Source: JANQFM01 sp035471925 (GTDB taxonomy: Bacteria; Acidobacteriota; UBA6911; RPQK01; DATIPO01). From it: a stretch of DNA of 64,000 bases. A program made the translations under genes and the position numbers. The stretch lies in contig DATIPO010000059.1 in the NCBI GenBank assembly GCA_035471925.1, positions 62,001-126,000 of the forward strand, given 5' to 3'. Shown piece by piece: positions 34,335 to 43,688 of this stretch; the stretch's first letter is position 1, and each line of letters begins with the position of its first letter. The notes beneath the pieces were generated by a model. That model ran no database searches and had not been told where the DNA came from. It worked only from the letters and a program-made list of their open reading frames with translations.

Positions 34335-34356
34335 CGCTCTGGAGCTCCGAAGAGCG
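34335..34356 (+). terminator. Possible hairpin after the small basic protein gene
   Basis: CGCTCT (34335-34340) and AGAGCG (34351-34356) form a six-pair stem 27 bases after the stop. No T-run follows, so a role as terminator is weakly supported. Confidence 0.25.
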
Positions 34357-34584
34357 AGGTTAAAGGTTCAACTGCCGTAGTTTGCGGGCGGATCGACGGA
34401 CAAGTGCGCTATACTGTCGGGACTTGGCTTCCTTCGAGGCGGGCTTGCCGCATCGTTGCTCAAAGGAAGCCCCAGAATACTTGAACGCCGGGGCTGGCTT
34501 AGGCGTCTTAATCGGGAGAGAAAGACGAAGCGGCCGGATGACTCCCCTTGCTGGCGGTGCCGAAACAACGATCTGAGGTAGTCG

Positions 34585-36231
34585 ATGAAGCGATACAGAA
34601 CGGGTGGCCTTTTCTTAATCTTGATTCTGGCGGGAGCTCTCGCCGGCGGTTGGTTTGGAGACGGCGTCCGGGCCGGTGGAGAGGCCGACGACGCGGCCCA
34701 ACTCGACCAGTTGCTCAAGACCTTCTCTGAAGCCCTGGCCACGGTGGAGAGCAATTACGCTCAGGAGGTCGATTCGGATGAGTTGCTGGGCAACGCCATA
34801 CACGGCATGCTCAACACTCTCGATCCCCACAGCTCCTACTTCGCGGCTCCCGACTACAGTAAGCTTCGCGAAGAACAGCAAGGCCAATACTACGGACTGG
34901 GAATCTCCATCCGCCCCGAGCGTCCCGGCACCGGACGCATCCGCATCGTGCAGCCGCCTTCGGAGGGAACGCCTGCGGCCCGCGTGGGCCTGCGCCATGG
35001 CGACATCATCTCCAGGGTCAACGCAGAGCCCATCGACGACTGGACCGTCGATGAAGTCATCTCCAAGCTGAAAGGGCCTAAAGGCACCACCGTCGACATC
35101 ACCGTCGAGCGTCCGGGAGCCGACAAGCCCATCGACTTGACGGTTGAACGGGACGCCATTCCCATCTACACCATTCGCTACGCCTTCCATGTGCGACCGG
35201 GGATCGGCTATGTCCGAATCGACCGTTTCTCCGAAACCACCAGCGACGAACTCGATCAGGCTTTGGCCAAGCTGGATGCCGAGAATCTTGACGGGCTTAT
35301 TCTCGACCTGCGCAATAATCCAGGCGGATCTTTGCGCCAATCGATCGAGGTGTCCGACCGCTTCTTAGAGCGCGAGGAGCTCATTGTCTCCACGCGCGGA
35401 CGGGGAGGGGAACTGGAGCAGCGCTACCGAGCTCCCCGGGGACGCAGCTACGACTATCCCATGGTGGTGCTCATCAACCGCCACAGCGCCAGCGCCTCGG
35501 AAATCGTCTCGGGAGCCCTGCAGGACCATGACCGGGCCCTGATCCTGGGCGAGACCAGCTTCGGAAAGGCTCTGGTGCAAACCGTCTTCACGCTTGACGA
35601 CAATCGCGGACTAGCTCTTACTACCGGCAAGTACTACACGCCATCCGACCGTCTCATTCAACGTCCCTACCAGGGCGGAAACTACGACTGGGAGAACACC
35701 GAAGACGAAGAACTGGCCGACGAGGTCCACCTTACCGACGCCGGACGCAAAGTCTTCGGCGGCGGCGGCATCAAACCTGACGTGGTGGAGAAAAGCGAAC
35801 TGCTGCCTAAGCTGGCGGCCCGCGCCAGCTACCGCAACCTCTACTACTTCTTCTCGGGCAAGCTGATTCGGGGCGAGGTGGACACCGACAAGAACTTCTC
35901 TTACGCCTACGAAACCGTCAGCCATTGGCCCGAGGAGAAGCAAGAAGAGCTGGCCGGGAAACTGACGATCGACCCCAAAGGCCGGGCCATGGAGCTGTTC
36001 CGTGACTTCCTCAAGGAAAAAGACATCGAGTTCACGGAGGACGAATTCGAAGAGAGCCGCGATGTCATGGCCAACCGCCTGGAACGCGAGGTGTTTCTGG
36101 CCGTTTTCGGCGAAAGCCGCGCCATGCGCGTCACCCTGGAAATCGACAACCAGGTGCAAAGGGCAATCGAGCTCATGCCCAAAGCGTCCGCGCTCTTCGA
36201 CAAAGCCCAGCAGGCCAAGAACGACGACTAG
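34585..36231 (+). CDS. C-terminal processing peptidase (S41, CtpA/Prc type)
   Basis: This 548-residue protein has a signal peptide/anchor (residues 5-30), an N-terminal helical segment with LDPHSSYF, a PDZ domain (about residues 105-190, GTPAARVGLRHGDIIS) and an S41 domain. The catalytic Ser is in RHSASASEI and the Lys in TSFGKALVQ, the classic Ser-Lys dyad. FDLRNNPGG-like sequence (LDLRNNPGGSL) precedes. A 130-residue helical C-terminal extension follows. Such periplasmic proteases trim C-termini of exported proteins and control peptidoglycan hydrolases. GAGGT five to six bases before the ATG is the ribosome site; a TATACT at 34410-34415 could be its distant -10. Confidence 0.9.
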   Translation: MKRYRTGGLFLILILAGALAGGWFGDGVRAGGEADDAAQLDQLLKTFSEALATVESNYAQEVDSDELLGNAIHGMLNTLDPHSSYFAAPDYSKLREEQQGQYYGLGISIRPERPGTGRIRIVQPPSEGTPAARVGLRHGDIISRVNAEPIDDWTVDEVISKLKGPKGTTVDITVERPGADKPIDLTVERDAIPIYTIRYAFHVRPGIGYVRIDRFSETTSDELDQALAKLDAENLDGLILDLRNNPGGSLRQSIEVSDRFLEREELIVSTRGRGGELEQRYRAPRGRSYDYPMVVLINRHSASASEIVSGALQDHDRALILGETSFGKALVQTVFTLDDNRGLALTTGKYYTPSDRLIQRPYQGGNYDWENTEDEELADEVHLTDAGRKVFGGGGIKPDVVEKSELLPKLAARASYRNLYYFFSGKLIRGEVDTDKNFSYAYETVSHWPEEKQEELAGKLTIDPKGRAMELFRDFLKEKDIEFTEDEFEESRDVMANRLEREVFLAVFGESRAMRVTLEIDNQVQRAIELMPKASALFDKAQQAKNDD

Positions 36232-36596
36232 CCGCGAGCGATCTATTCCACTCTCGCACAAGGTGTCGCAGAAATCTCCTACTATGACACCTGCGAAGGC
36301 TCGTTATTCCACCCTTTCAGGGTTCGCAAAGGGGTGCTGAGCGCACCCAGGGTGCCGCTCACGCGCTTCGCGCCTTTGCTCTACCCTGGGCTAGCCTATG
36401 GCTCGCCTTCAGCGAGCCCGGACTTGACTTTCAATATGACGGCTGGATTGGCAGGGTGAGCGATTTGTCCCAGCCTTCTCCAGGCCGGTGTTGGCCAAGC
36501 CAGTGGCGCAGCCACCCCCCGGCGGCAGCCGGTCATGCCAGTGGCGCAGCCACCCCCCGGCGGCAGCCGGTCGTGCCAGTGGCGCAGCCACTGCGG
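36232..36596. other. Gene-free, highly structured region between convergent genes
   Basis: No gene is supported here. The region holds GGTGTC/GACACC (36262-36267, 36286-36291), ACCCT/AGGGT (36311-36323), ACCCAGGGT/ACCCTGGG (36345-36353, 36383-36390) and then a 38-base tandem repeat. The pairs around 36300-36420 look like one dispersed repeat element of the kind common in environmental genomes. Confidence 0.5.
36499..36591. repeat. 38-base tandem repeat, about 2.5 copies, of two small hairpins
   Basis: Copies are 36499-36536, 36537-36574 and a partial 36575-36591; the first two differ at one base. Each contains GTGGCGCAGCCAC (five-pair stem, GCA loop) and CCGGCGGCAGCCGG (five-pair stem). It ends eight bases before the ADOP stop and lies between convergent genes, so it may end transcription or protect mRNA ends. 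Confidence 0.8.
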
Positions 36597-39053
36597 TCAC
36601 TCGTAGCGGAGGGCGTCCAGAGGGCGGATGCGGGAGGCGCGGCGGGCCGGGACAAGGGCGGCGGCCAGGGCTACGGCGGCCAGCAGGATAGGCACGACGA
36701 CGAAGGTGACCGGGTCGAGGGCCTCGATGCCCACCAGGAGGCTGCCCAGGAGGCTGCTTAAGGCTCCAGCCAGGGCCAAGCCTAGCAAGATACCGGGAAG
36801 GACCATGCGCATCCCTTGCCAACTGACTTGACCGATGACGGACTGGCGGTCGGCTCCCAGCGCCATGCGGATGCCCACTTCGCGCGTCCGCGAGGCGACT
36901 GAATAGGAGAGGACGCCGTAGATTCCGGTGACGGCCAGGAGCAGCGCCAGAGCGCCCATGCCTGCCAGTAGATAACCCGCCAGGCGGATAGGAAAGAGCC
37001 CCAGGGAAAGGTGTTCCTGCATGGTCTTGAATTCCAATATGGCAAGGCGCGGAATCTCTTCTTTGGCCGTGTTGCGGACGATTTGCCGGAGAACTTCAGG
37101 GTCGCCTTGAGTGCGCACGATGTAGGATTGGTTGGCTTGGGGATTCTGGCGGAAGGGCAGGTAGAAGTAAGAGCGCGGAGCTTCTCCCAGTGTCCGGACC
37201 TTGGTGTCGCTGGCGACGCCGACGATCTCCGCCACGGGGCCGTCGAATCCCCGGTAACGCAGCGTCTGCCCCACGGGATTCTCGCCCGGCCAATAGCGTT
37301 GGGCCATGGTTTCGCTGATCATCACGACCAGAGGACTGGAGTTGTTGTCCGATGGCAGGAAGGCCCGCCCTCTCAGGATGGGAATGCCCATAGTCGCGAA
37401 ATAGTCCTCGTCAACCGTGGCCACGTCCACTTCGCGACCCGGCTGCCCCGGTTGAGGACGCTCGTCGCCGGGCAGAAAAATACCGCGGTTGGTAAAGTCG
37501 AGTCCCAGGGGGATCCTGGATGCCACGGCTACCGACTGCACGCCCGGGAGAGGGCCGATGGCAGCTTTCAGTTCCTCGGCGATACGGCGGGATCCCTCCG
37601 CGCCCGCGTATCCAGAATGTCCGGAGTCGATCGTGAACACCAGAGCCTCTTCCATTTCGAATCCTGGAGAGATGGACTGGGCGGCGGCCAGACTGCGCAC
37701 GAAGAGTCCTGAGGCCACCAGCAAGACCAGCGAGAAGGTCACCTGAGCCATGACCAGCAGGTTTCGGAAGCTGAAGAAGCGACCCGACACGCCCTGGTGC
37801 AACACTTGATCCTTGAGGGCCGGGATAAGGTCGGGGCGGCTCGTGCGCAGGGCGGGGACCAGTCCAAAAAGGACGCCGGTCAAGAGGCTCAAGCCCAGTG
37901 CGAAGGTCAGGACACGCAGGTCGGGCGAGAGATCGATCGCCAGGGGAATTCCCATGGGCGGCTGGAAGGTCAGCAGCAGGCGGCTCAGCAGGAAGGCCAA
38001 TCCCACCCCAAGGAGTCCTCCCAGCAGGGCCAGAAGGAGGTTTTCACAGAGAAGCTGGCGCACGATGCGTGCACGTCCCGCTCCCATGGCCAAGCGGACG
38101 GCGATTTCCCGGGCCCGGCTGGAGGAGCGGGCTAGCAGCAGGCTAGCCAGGTTGGTGCAGGCCACCAGGAGCACGATGGCGAAGAGGCCCATGAGAAGCG
38201 CCGCGGCCGGCGTCAGAGCGGCGTCCAGCATGGGGTGCAAGGTGACCTCCTCGGTGGGCACGACGGTGAAGGTCCGGTTTTCGTTGAACTGCGGATATTC
38301 CTGAGCCAGCCGTTCGCCGATGACGGCTAGATTGGCCTCGGCCTGTTGATACGACACACCGGATTTGAGGCGTCCTTTCAGCATGAGGCTGCGCGAGCCG
38401 CGGTTTTGCAGGGCTGCGGCGTCACGGAATTGACCCAGCATGGAGGAGGGCGCCCAGAACTCCGATTCGATGATCTTCGCGGACCCCGTGAATTCCTGGG
38501 GCGCGATTCCGATGATTTCGAAGGGATAGCCGTTGATCTCCAGAGTCGTGCCCAGGACTCCGGGATCACCGCCCAGGATTTTTTGCCAGAATCCGTGCCC
38601 GATCACCACTACTGGGTGGGCGCCGACTTTCACGTCGTCTGCGGCGGTCAGCATGCGCCCTTGTTGGGCGCGGACACCCAGTGTCGAGAAGTAGTTGCCG
38701 CTTACGATCTCGCCGAAGATGAAGCGGGTTTCATCCTTGAAGTTGATGCTGGCCATGGACATGCGGAGACAGGCCAGCGAAGAAAAGACCTGATTCTCGT
38801 CGCGAATGGCGCGGTAATCGGGAAAGGACGAGGTCCCATAGAGAAAGCCGCTGCTGTCGCTGGTGTAGATCTCCACCAACTGCTCAGGCTCCTCCAGCGG
38901 AAGAGTGGTCCACAAGACCCCGTTGATGAGGCTGAAGAAGGCCGTGTTGACGCCTATTCCCAGGGCTAGCGAAGCCACCGCCACCAAGGTGAAGAGCGGG
39001 CTCTTGACGAGCATGCGGAGGGCATAACGCAGATCTTTACTCAGGTCTTTCAT
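36597..39053 (-). CDS. ADOP-type duplicated ABC permease (MacB/FtsX fold)
   Basis: This 818-residue membrane protein matches the acidobacterial duplicated orphan permeases. It opens with DLRYALRMLVKSPLFTLVAV and LALGIGVNTAFFSLI, has a large periplasmic MacB-like domain, three helices near residues 280-400, then a second periplasmic domain and three helices near the end (MALGADRQSV, then PARRASRIRPLDALRYE). Such permeases have no dedicated ATPase next to them, as here. They are thought to export peptides or lipids or transmit mechanical signals. ATG 39053 is preferred because it starts the conserved sequence and has TACGTT nine bases upstream. Confidence 0.9.
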   Translation of the reverse strand: MKDLSKDLRYALRMLVKSPLFTLVAVASLALGIGVNTAFFSLINGVLWTTLPLEEPEQLVEIYTSDSSGFLYGTSSFPDYRAIRDENQVFSSLACLRMSMASINFKDETRFIFGEIVSGNYFSTLGVRAQQGRMLTAADDVKVGAHPVVVIGHGFWQKILGGDPGVLGTTLEINGYPFEIIGIAPQEFTGSAKIIESEFWAPSSMLGQFRDAAALQNRGSRSLMLKGRLKSGVSYQQAEANLAVIGERLAQEYPQFNENRTFTVVPTEEVTLHPMLDAALTPAAALLMGLFAIVLLVACTNLASLLLARSSSRAREIAVRLAMGAGRARIVRQLLCENLLLALLGGLLGVGLAFLLSRLLLTFQPPMGIPLAIDLSPDLRVLTFALGLSLLTGVLFGLVPALRTSRPDLIPALKDQVLHQGVSGRFFSFRNLLVMAQVTFSLVLLVASGLFVRSLAAAQSISPGFEMEEALVFTIDSGHSGYAGAEGSRRIAEELKAAIGPLPGVQSVAVASRIPLGLDFTNRGIFLPGDERPQPGQPGREVDVATVDEDYFATMGIPILRGRAFLPSDNNSSPLVVMISETMAQRYWPGENPVGQTLRYRGFDGPVAEIVGVASDTKVRTLGEAPRSYFYLPFRQNPQANQSYIVRTQGDPEVLRQIVRNTAKEEIPRLAILEFKTMQEHLSLGLFPIRLAGYLLAGMGALALLLAVTGIYGVLSYSVASRTREVGIRMALGADRQSVIGQVSWQGMRMVLPGILLGLALAGALSSLLGSLLVGIEALDPVTFVVVPILLAAVALAAALVPARRASRIRPLDALRYE

Positions 39054-39062
39054 ACCGCCCTG

Positions 39063-39068
39063 AACGTA
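39063..39068 (-). promoter_or_regulatory. -10-like TACGTT, 9 bases before ATG 39053 (leaderless type)
   Basis: It follows the recurring layout; the -35 region is weak and no ribosome site precedes the ATG. Confidence 0.38.
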
Positions 39069-39144
39069 CCGGGCGCATGTCAGGTTAACAGCCACGCAGA
39101 CAAGGACGATTCAACCATCGGGGATTCCTGTGCATCTTAAGGGC

Positions 39145-39927
39145 ATGCGCCCTCTGCTCTTGTTCTTGCGCTGTGGGTCGAGAGCTGCTTCGCTCTGGCA
39201 TCCGGCCAGTGGGTCTTGCTCGGCCCCCGAGAGCGGACAAGCCTCTGCTTTGGCCATCGCTCCTGGCAATCCTGAGGTCCTTTACGCCGCGGGTCCCAAT
39301 GGTGTTTTCAAATCGCTGGACGGCGGCCGTGAGTGGTTTCCATCCTCTCAGGGACTGACCGACTGCCGGCTCAGGGATCTGGTTCTGCATCCCGAAAGTC
39401 CTCAAGTCGTCTTCGTGGGCTCTCAAGAGGCGGGAGTCTTCAAATCTGCGGACGGAGGGGCGACCTGGGTGCCGTCCAGCCAGGGAATCTTGGATTTGCG
39501 CATCAACGACTTGGCCGTGGACCCTTCCGATCCCGACGTCCTTTATGTTGCCACCCGCAGCGGTGTCTTCAAGAGCACCGACGCCGGCGTGAGCTGGCAA
39601 GACGGCAGCCAAGGATTTCTCTTGGACTTCTTCGTTCAGGGCATAGCTGTCGCACCCTCCGATCCGTCGGTGCTCTATGCGGATACGCTCTTCGACGGCA
39701 TTTACGAGAGCCGGACCTCGCTCCTTCGCTTCGCCCTGGCCCTTCCGGCCGGGTTCGGTCTCGACGATGGCTTCGTGGGAGTGGCGCTGACAAACCTCTC
39801 CACCGTTCAGGAGCAAACGCCTCACATCCGTGAGCTTTCCGCGGACGGAGTCCGCCTCGGCAGGCATCTTCCAGGGACTGGCCATCACGGCCACCCGAGC
39901 CTCCCATCCGAAATTCCAAAGAAGTAG
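39145..39927 (+). pseudogene. Decayed, internally deleted copy of the BNR-repeat secreted protein downstream
   Basis: The frame encodes about 260 residues whose middle part closely matches the start of the 40044-43676 product (for example VLYAAGPNGVFKSLDGG and LRINDLAVDPSDPDVLY). After LFDGIYESR it jumps straight to a piece matching about residue 780 of that protein (DDGFVGVALTN), so some 550 codons are missing. The N-terminus is also disrupted. From about 39168 to 39230 another frame reads ALWVESCFALASGQWVLLGP, a good signal-peptide cleavage region aligning with the paralogue's GLAGQWFPGGP, before the match returns to the first frame. Two compensating frameshifts therefore break the signal peptide. 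A sequencing error could explain the shifts but not the deletion. Confidence 0.65.
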
Positions 39928-40043
39928 CCTCAACTGAGGCAAGTCAATATCAAGAAGCGCGCGATTCCACGTTTGTGACGGGCTAACAGCCCAGGCATTT
40001 GGATTTAATTAAACTTTTTGCGCTTGGGGAGCATCTAACCGAC

Positions 40044-43000
40044 ATGCGTACCCTCTTGATCTGGCCATTGGTGTGCCTCTCTAGCGCTATCGGCTTGGCT
40101 GGGCAATGGTTTCCCGGCGGGCCTGAAGGCGGACGGGCCACGGCACTGCTCCTGCATCCTGAGGATGCACAAGTTCTCTACGCGGGGGGCCTGAACGGCG
40201 TCTTCGAATCTTCCGATGGGGGTCTAAGCTGGTCGAGGGTTTCACAGGGACTGACCGACTGCCGGATTACGGACTTGGCCTTGCATCCCGCGCGCCCCCA
40301 GGTCCTCTTCGCCGCTTCCCAAGAGGAGGGCGTGTTCAAGAGCCTGGATGGAGGGGAGTCTTGGGCTCCCTCCAGTCAAGGCATCTTCGAGCTCCGCATC
40401 AACGACCTGGAGGCCGACCCCTCCGATCCGGACGTACTCTACGCGGCCACCCGCAACGGCGTCTTCAAGAGTCTGGACGGAGGAGAAACCTGGCAGGACC
40501 GCAGCGTGGGCTTTCTCTTTGACTTCTTCATTGAAAGCGTCGCCGTAGCCCCGTCGGATCCCTCGGTGGTTTATGCGGCCACCCTGTTCGACGGCATCTA
40601 TCAGAGCCGGGACGGAGCGGACACTTGGTTGCGCATGGCCGGTCAGGACGGGCTCGATTTTAACGGCGCGCTGGCGGTGCATCCTCTGGATGCCAATCAC
40701 CTCTTTGCCGGCAGCAACGACGGCATCAACATCACCCAGGATGGCCAGAACTGGGAGAACGTCTGCATCCTGGTCGACCCCTCGACCGGGGAATGCTTCA
40801 GCCGAGCGTCTTTGGCTTTGGCCTTCGAGGACGAAGAAGGCGTGTCGCTCCTGCTGGGCACCAATAACGGTCCACGGAGGCTGACCGTCGCGACAGGGGA
40901 GTTTGAACTGCTCCCTGTGCGCGCCGTTTTAGATTCCACGCCGCCCGTGGGTGTGGTGGCAGCATCGCCAAGCATGATCGCCGTCTCGCTTCTGGAAGGC
41001 GTGGGCGTTTCCCAGGACGGAGGCGAGATGTGGCGGGTCGACACGGCTGGATTCCGCATGACGCCGACCGTCCACTTAGCCATCGATCCGATCAACCCCA
41101 TGCGTGCTTACGTCTCCTCTGAAGCGGGTCCTCTGAGAACGCTGGACGGGGGTGAGACCTGGATTCCGGTGCGCCAGCAAGGACAACAGGCGGCGTCTCG
41201 GCGCCTCAACGCCGTTTACACTGATCCCTCCGATTTGGGCACGACGTTGAGCATTACTGTTGGCGGAAGCCAGAGACTGAGCGAGGACGAAGGCGTGACT
41301 TGGAGCAGCCTGGGCCTGTTGGGTCCCGGCGGGCAGCTTCGGCAGCTTCTGCCCGACTATCCCCGCCAGCGTGCCTTCGCGGTGACGGCTTTTGGCGTGA
41401 GCCAAGGAGAGAATCACCAATGGGACTTCATCAATGAAGGACTCGACGGCATCAATCAGCGCAGCGTGGCCCTGGATCGGCAATCGGACCGGCTCTGGCT
41501 GGCTGCCCAGAACGCCCTCTACACCCGCTTCCTCACTGAAGACGATGATCCCTGGAAGCCCCTTTCAACCCAGCCCCCAGACACCGATCTATGGTCGGTT
41601 GCCGTAGAGCAGGACGGCCAACTGATCTTGGCGGGCGCTGAATCGGGCCTCTTCATCAGCCGTGACGCGGGAGCGACATGGGCCTTGGCTGAGGACCTGC
41701 CGTCGCGCCGCGTCACCTCAATCCACATCGAAGGCAGGGGCCAGCCCATCTGGGTCGCCACCTGGGGACAGGGGGTATGGCGCAGCATCGACGACGGATT
41801 CAGCTTCCAACCCTGCGGAGAGGGATTGGAGTCGGGATTCGTGTCCTCCGTAGCAGCCCGATCAGGCACCGTGCTGGCCGCCACTCAGGGAGGTGTTTTC
41901 GCCTTTCGTGAGGACGGGACACAAGCGCCGCTTCCCGAGATTACCGCTGCCCTGGGCGGAACGGTGCGGGAAAACGGTATCCGTGAGGTTACGCTGCAGG
42001 TTTCGCTGCCGCAGGATGCACCGGTCTTGGATCACTCCGGCTTCGAACTGGCTCTGTCGGTGGACGGACGCTTCCAGATTCAAGAAACCGACACATCAGC
42101 GGGCAAGCTGACTCTCGGGCCCAGCCGCGCCACCCTGCTCTGGGACGGGCATTTAGAAGGAGGGCAAAGCGCTGAGATCCGCTTTTCTTTGCGCGTGCCC
42201 GACATCCTTGAAATCTCTCCCACCGCGCCATTCAGCGTCCAGTCCAGGGCGGCTGTGCTGCTGGACGGGGACGATGACGGCAAAGTGGACCGGCTGGTTC
42301 CGTCTCAGCCGTTTTCCTTGAGCTTGGATCCCATTCCCACCTTGCGGCGCCAGGCGCTGGTGGTCCCCTCCTCATCGTTTGTGGAGGACGGATTCGTCGG
42401 ACTGGCTCTCACCAATGCTGACAATCAGTTAGAGAATGTGGCGCTTTTTACTGAACTGTCACAGGACGGCAGCCCCTTGCGTCCGTCCTACGAGGGCCAA
42501 CCGTTGGCCCCATCGGCCCAGCGCGCCCGCAGCGTCGAGGAATTGGCCCAAGGCCCGCTGGACACGTTGTCAGTCCAGTTGGGCAGCGGCCTCAAGGGCT
42601 TCTTCCTGATGGGGGACAATGCCTCCCAGAGGCTGGACGGAGTGGGTGCCCGGCTGATCGACGCCGAACTGAGCTTCATTCCCCACGTACGTGTGGGGGC
42701 GGGAGTGCAAACGCGGCTGTTTCTCTTTAATCCTGACACCGAGAACCCTTCCCAGATCGCTTTGACCTTTCATGACGCGTCTGGAGAGACCATGGCCCAG
42801 GATGTTGTGGAACTCGGACCTTCGGCCTCGGCAACGCCACTTCTCGAGGACCTCATCTCCGGCTTGCCGGCCCAAGCTGAGGGATATCTTCGGTTGCGGG
42901 CCGCAGGTCCCTTCAGGGCGTTTGCCTTGCGTGACGAAAACGGATCCTTTTCCAGTCTGGCGGCGGTACCGGCCAGCAGCCACAGCACGGTCTTCATGCC

Positions 43001-43676
43001 GCATTTCGTGGTTGATCCCGCCTTGGGCGCCACGACTCTGATCCACGTCCTCAACATCGGCGGCTCAACGGCTCAGGCCCACTTCCGCGTGGTCTGTGAC
43101 GATGAACCCGAAGTCCCCATTGATTTCTCCATTGACGTGCCGGGTCACGGGCTACTCTCCCTCGACTTAGCTGAGAGGCTCCCCCAGGACGGGCAGGCCC
43201 GACAGGGGCTAATCGAACTGTCGGTGAGCGGCGGCGATGCCCTGGGCTTCCCTTTGCGGGTCCCCCACTTGGCGACAGCCACCATCGAGGGCGGAAGCCT
43301 GGGAAGCCGCAGCAGTCTGCCCTTCAGCGCGGGCCATGGCGGCACCGTCATCATACAGCAACTAGCCCAGTCTCCGTCCACCGGGATCTTCCAAGGACTG
43401 GCTGTAGTACCCAGGGACCGCTTCGGATCTGGCTTCATCGATGTCTTCGACTCGACCGGTCAACTCAGGGCGTCGGGCTTTTTTTTCCTGCGCCGCGGAG
43501 AACGGCTGATCGGGCTTCTCGACGAACTTCCCTGGACTCTTCTCGACCCCGCCCTGCGGGAGGACTTCGACATCACGGGGGGATGGATCTCGGTCGGCAG
43601 CAGAGATCTGGTCGTGGTTTCCCTTTTCGGCGGTCCGAACTTTCTCAGCGCGGTGGAGCCGGAACCCCTCGATTGA
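40044..43676 (+). CDS. Large secreted BNR/VPS10-type beta-propeller protein with a shared C-terminal module
   Basis: This 1210-residue protein has a signal peptide (MRTLLIWPLVCLSSAIGLAG). The first 600 residues are BNR/sortilin-type blades with the Asp-box pattern (GVFKSLDGGESW, GVFKSLDGGETW, GLFISRDAGATW). An immunoglobulin-like stretch (residues 640-760) and a beta-rich C-terminal region with TRLFLFNPD and GYLRLRAAGPF follow. The C-terminal region resembles the fragment at 1-408. Such propellers bind glycans or proteins outside the cell; no catalytic residues are evident. A decayed copy lies directly upstream. ATG 40044 is chosen for the signal peptide; GGGGAG about 11 bases upstream may be its ribosome site. 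Confidence 0.75.
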   Translation: MRTLLIWPLVCLSSAIGLAGQWFPGGPEGGRATALLLHPEDAQVLYAGGLNGVFESSDGGLSWSRVSQGLTDCRITDLALHPARPQVLFAASQEEGVFKSLDGGESWAPSSQGIFELRINDLEADPSDPDVLYAATRNGVFKSLDGGETWQDRSVGFLFDFFIESVAVAPSDPSVVYAATLFDGIYQSRDGADTWLRMAGQDGLDFNGALAVHPLDANHLFAGSNDGINITQDGQNWENVCILVDPSTGECFSRASLALAFEDEEGVSLLLGTNNGPRRLTVATGEFELLPVRAVLDSTPPVGVVAASPSMIAVSLLEGVGVSQDGGEMWRVDTAGFRMTPTVHLAIDPINPMRAYVSSEAGPLRTLDGGETWIPVRQQGQQAASRRLNAVYTDPSDLGTTLSITVGGSQRLSEDEGVTWSSLGLLGPGGQLRQLLPDYPRQRAFAVTAFGVSQGENHQWDFINEGLDGINQRSVALDRQSDRLWLAAQNALYTRFLTEDDDPWKPLSTQPPDTDLWSVAVEQDGQLILAGAESGLFISRDAGATWALAEDLPSRRVTSIHIEGRGQPIWVATWGQGVWRSIDDGFSFQPCGEGLESGFVSSVAARSGTVLAATQGGVFAFREDGTQAPLPEITAALGGTVRENGIREVTLQVSLPQDAPVLDHSGFELALSVDGRFQIQETDTSAGKLTLGPSRATLLWDGHLEGGQSAEIRFSLRVPDILEISPTAPFSVQSRAAVLLDGDDDGKVDRLVPSQPFSLSLDPIPTLRRQALVVPSSSFVEDGFVGLALTNADNQLENVALFTELSQDGSPLRPSYEGQPLAPSAQRARSVEELAQGPLDTLSVQLGSGLKGFFLMGDNASQRLDGVGARLIDAELSFIPHVRVGAGVQTRLFLFNPDTENPSQIALTFHDASGETMAQDVVELGPSASATPLLEDLISGLPAQAEGYLRLRAAGPFRAFALRDENGSFSSLAAVPASSHSTVFMPHFVVDPALGATTLIHVLNIGGSTAQAHFRVVCDDEPEVPIDFSIDVPGHGLLSLDLAERLPQDGQARQGLIELSVSGGDALGFPLRVPHLATATIEGGSLGSRSSLPFSAGHGGTVIIQQLAQSPSTGIFQGLAVVPRDRFGSGFIDVFDSTGQLRASGFFFLRRGERLIGLLDELPWTLLDPALREDFDITGGWISVGSRDLVVVSLFGGPNFLSAVEPEPLD

Positions 43677-43688
43677 ATCCGATCGCCG

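Noticed and set aside
36499..36591. CRISPR-like array
   Set aside because: The units are directly adjacent with no spacers, only 2.5 copies exist, and no cas genes are near.
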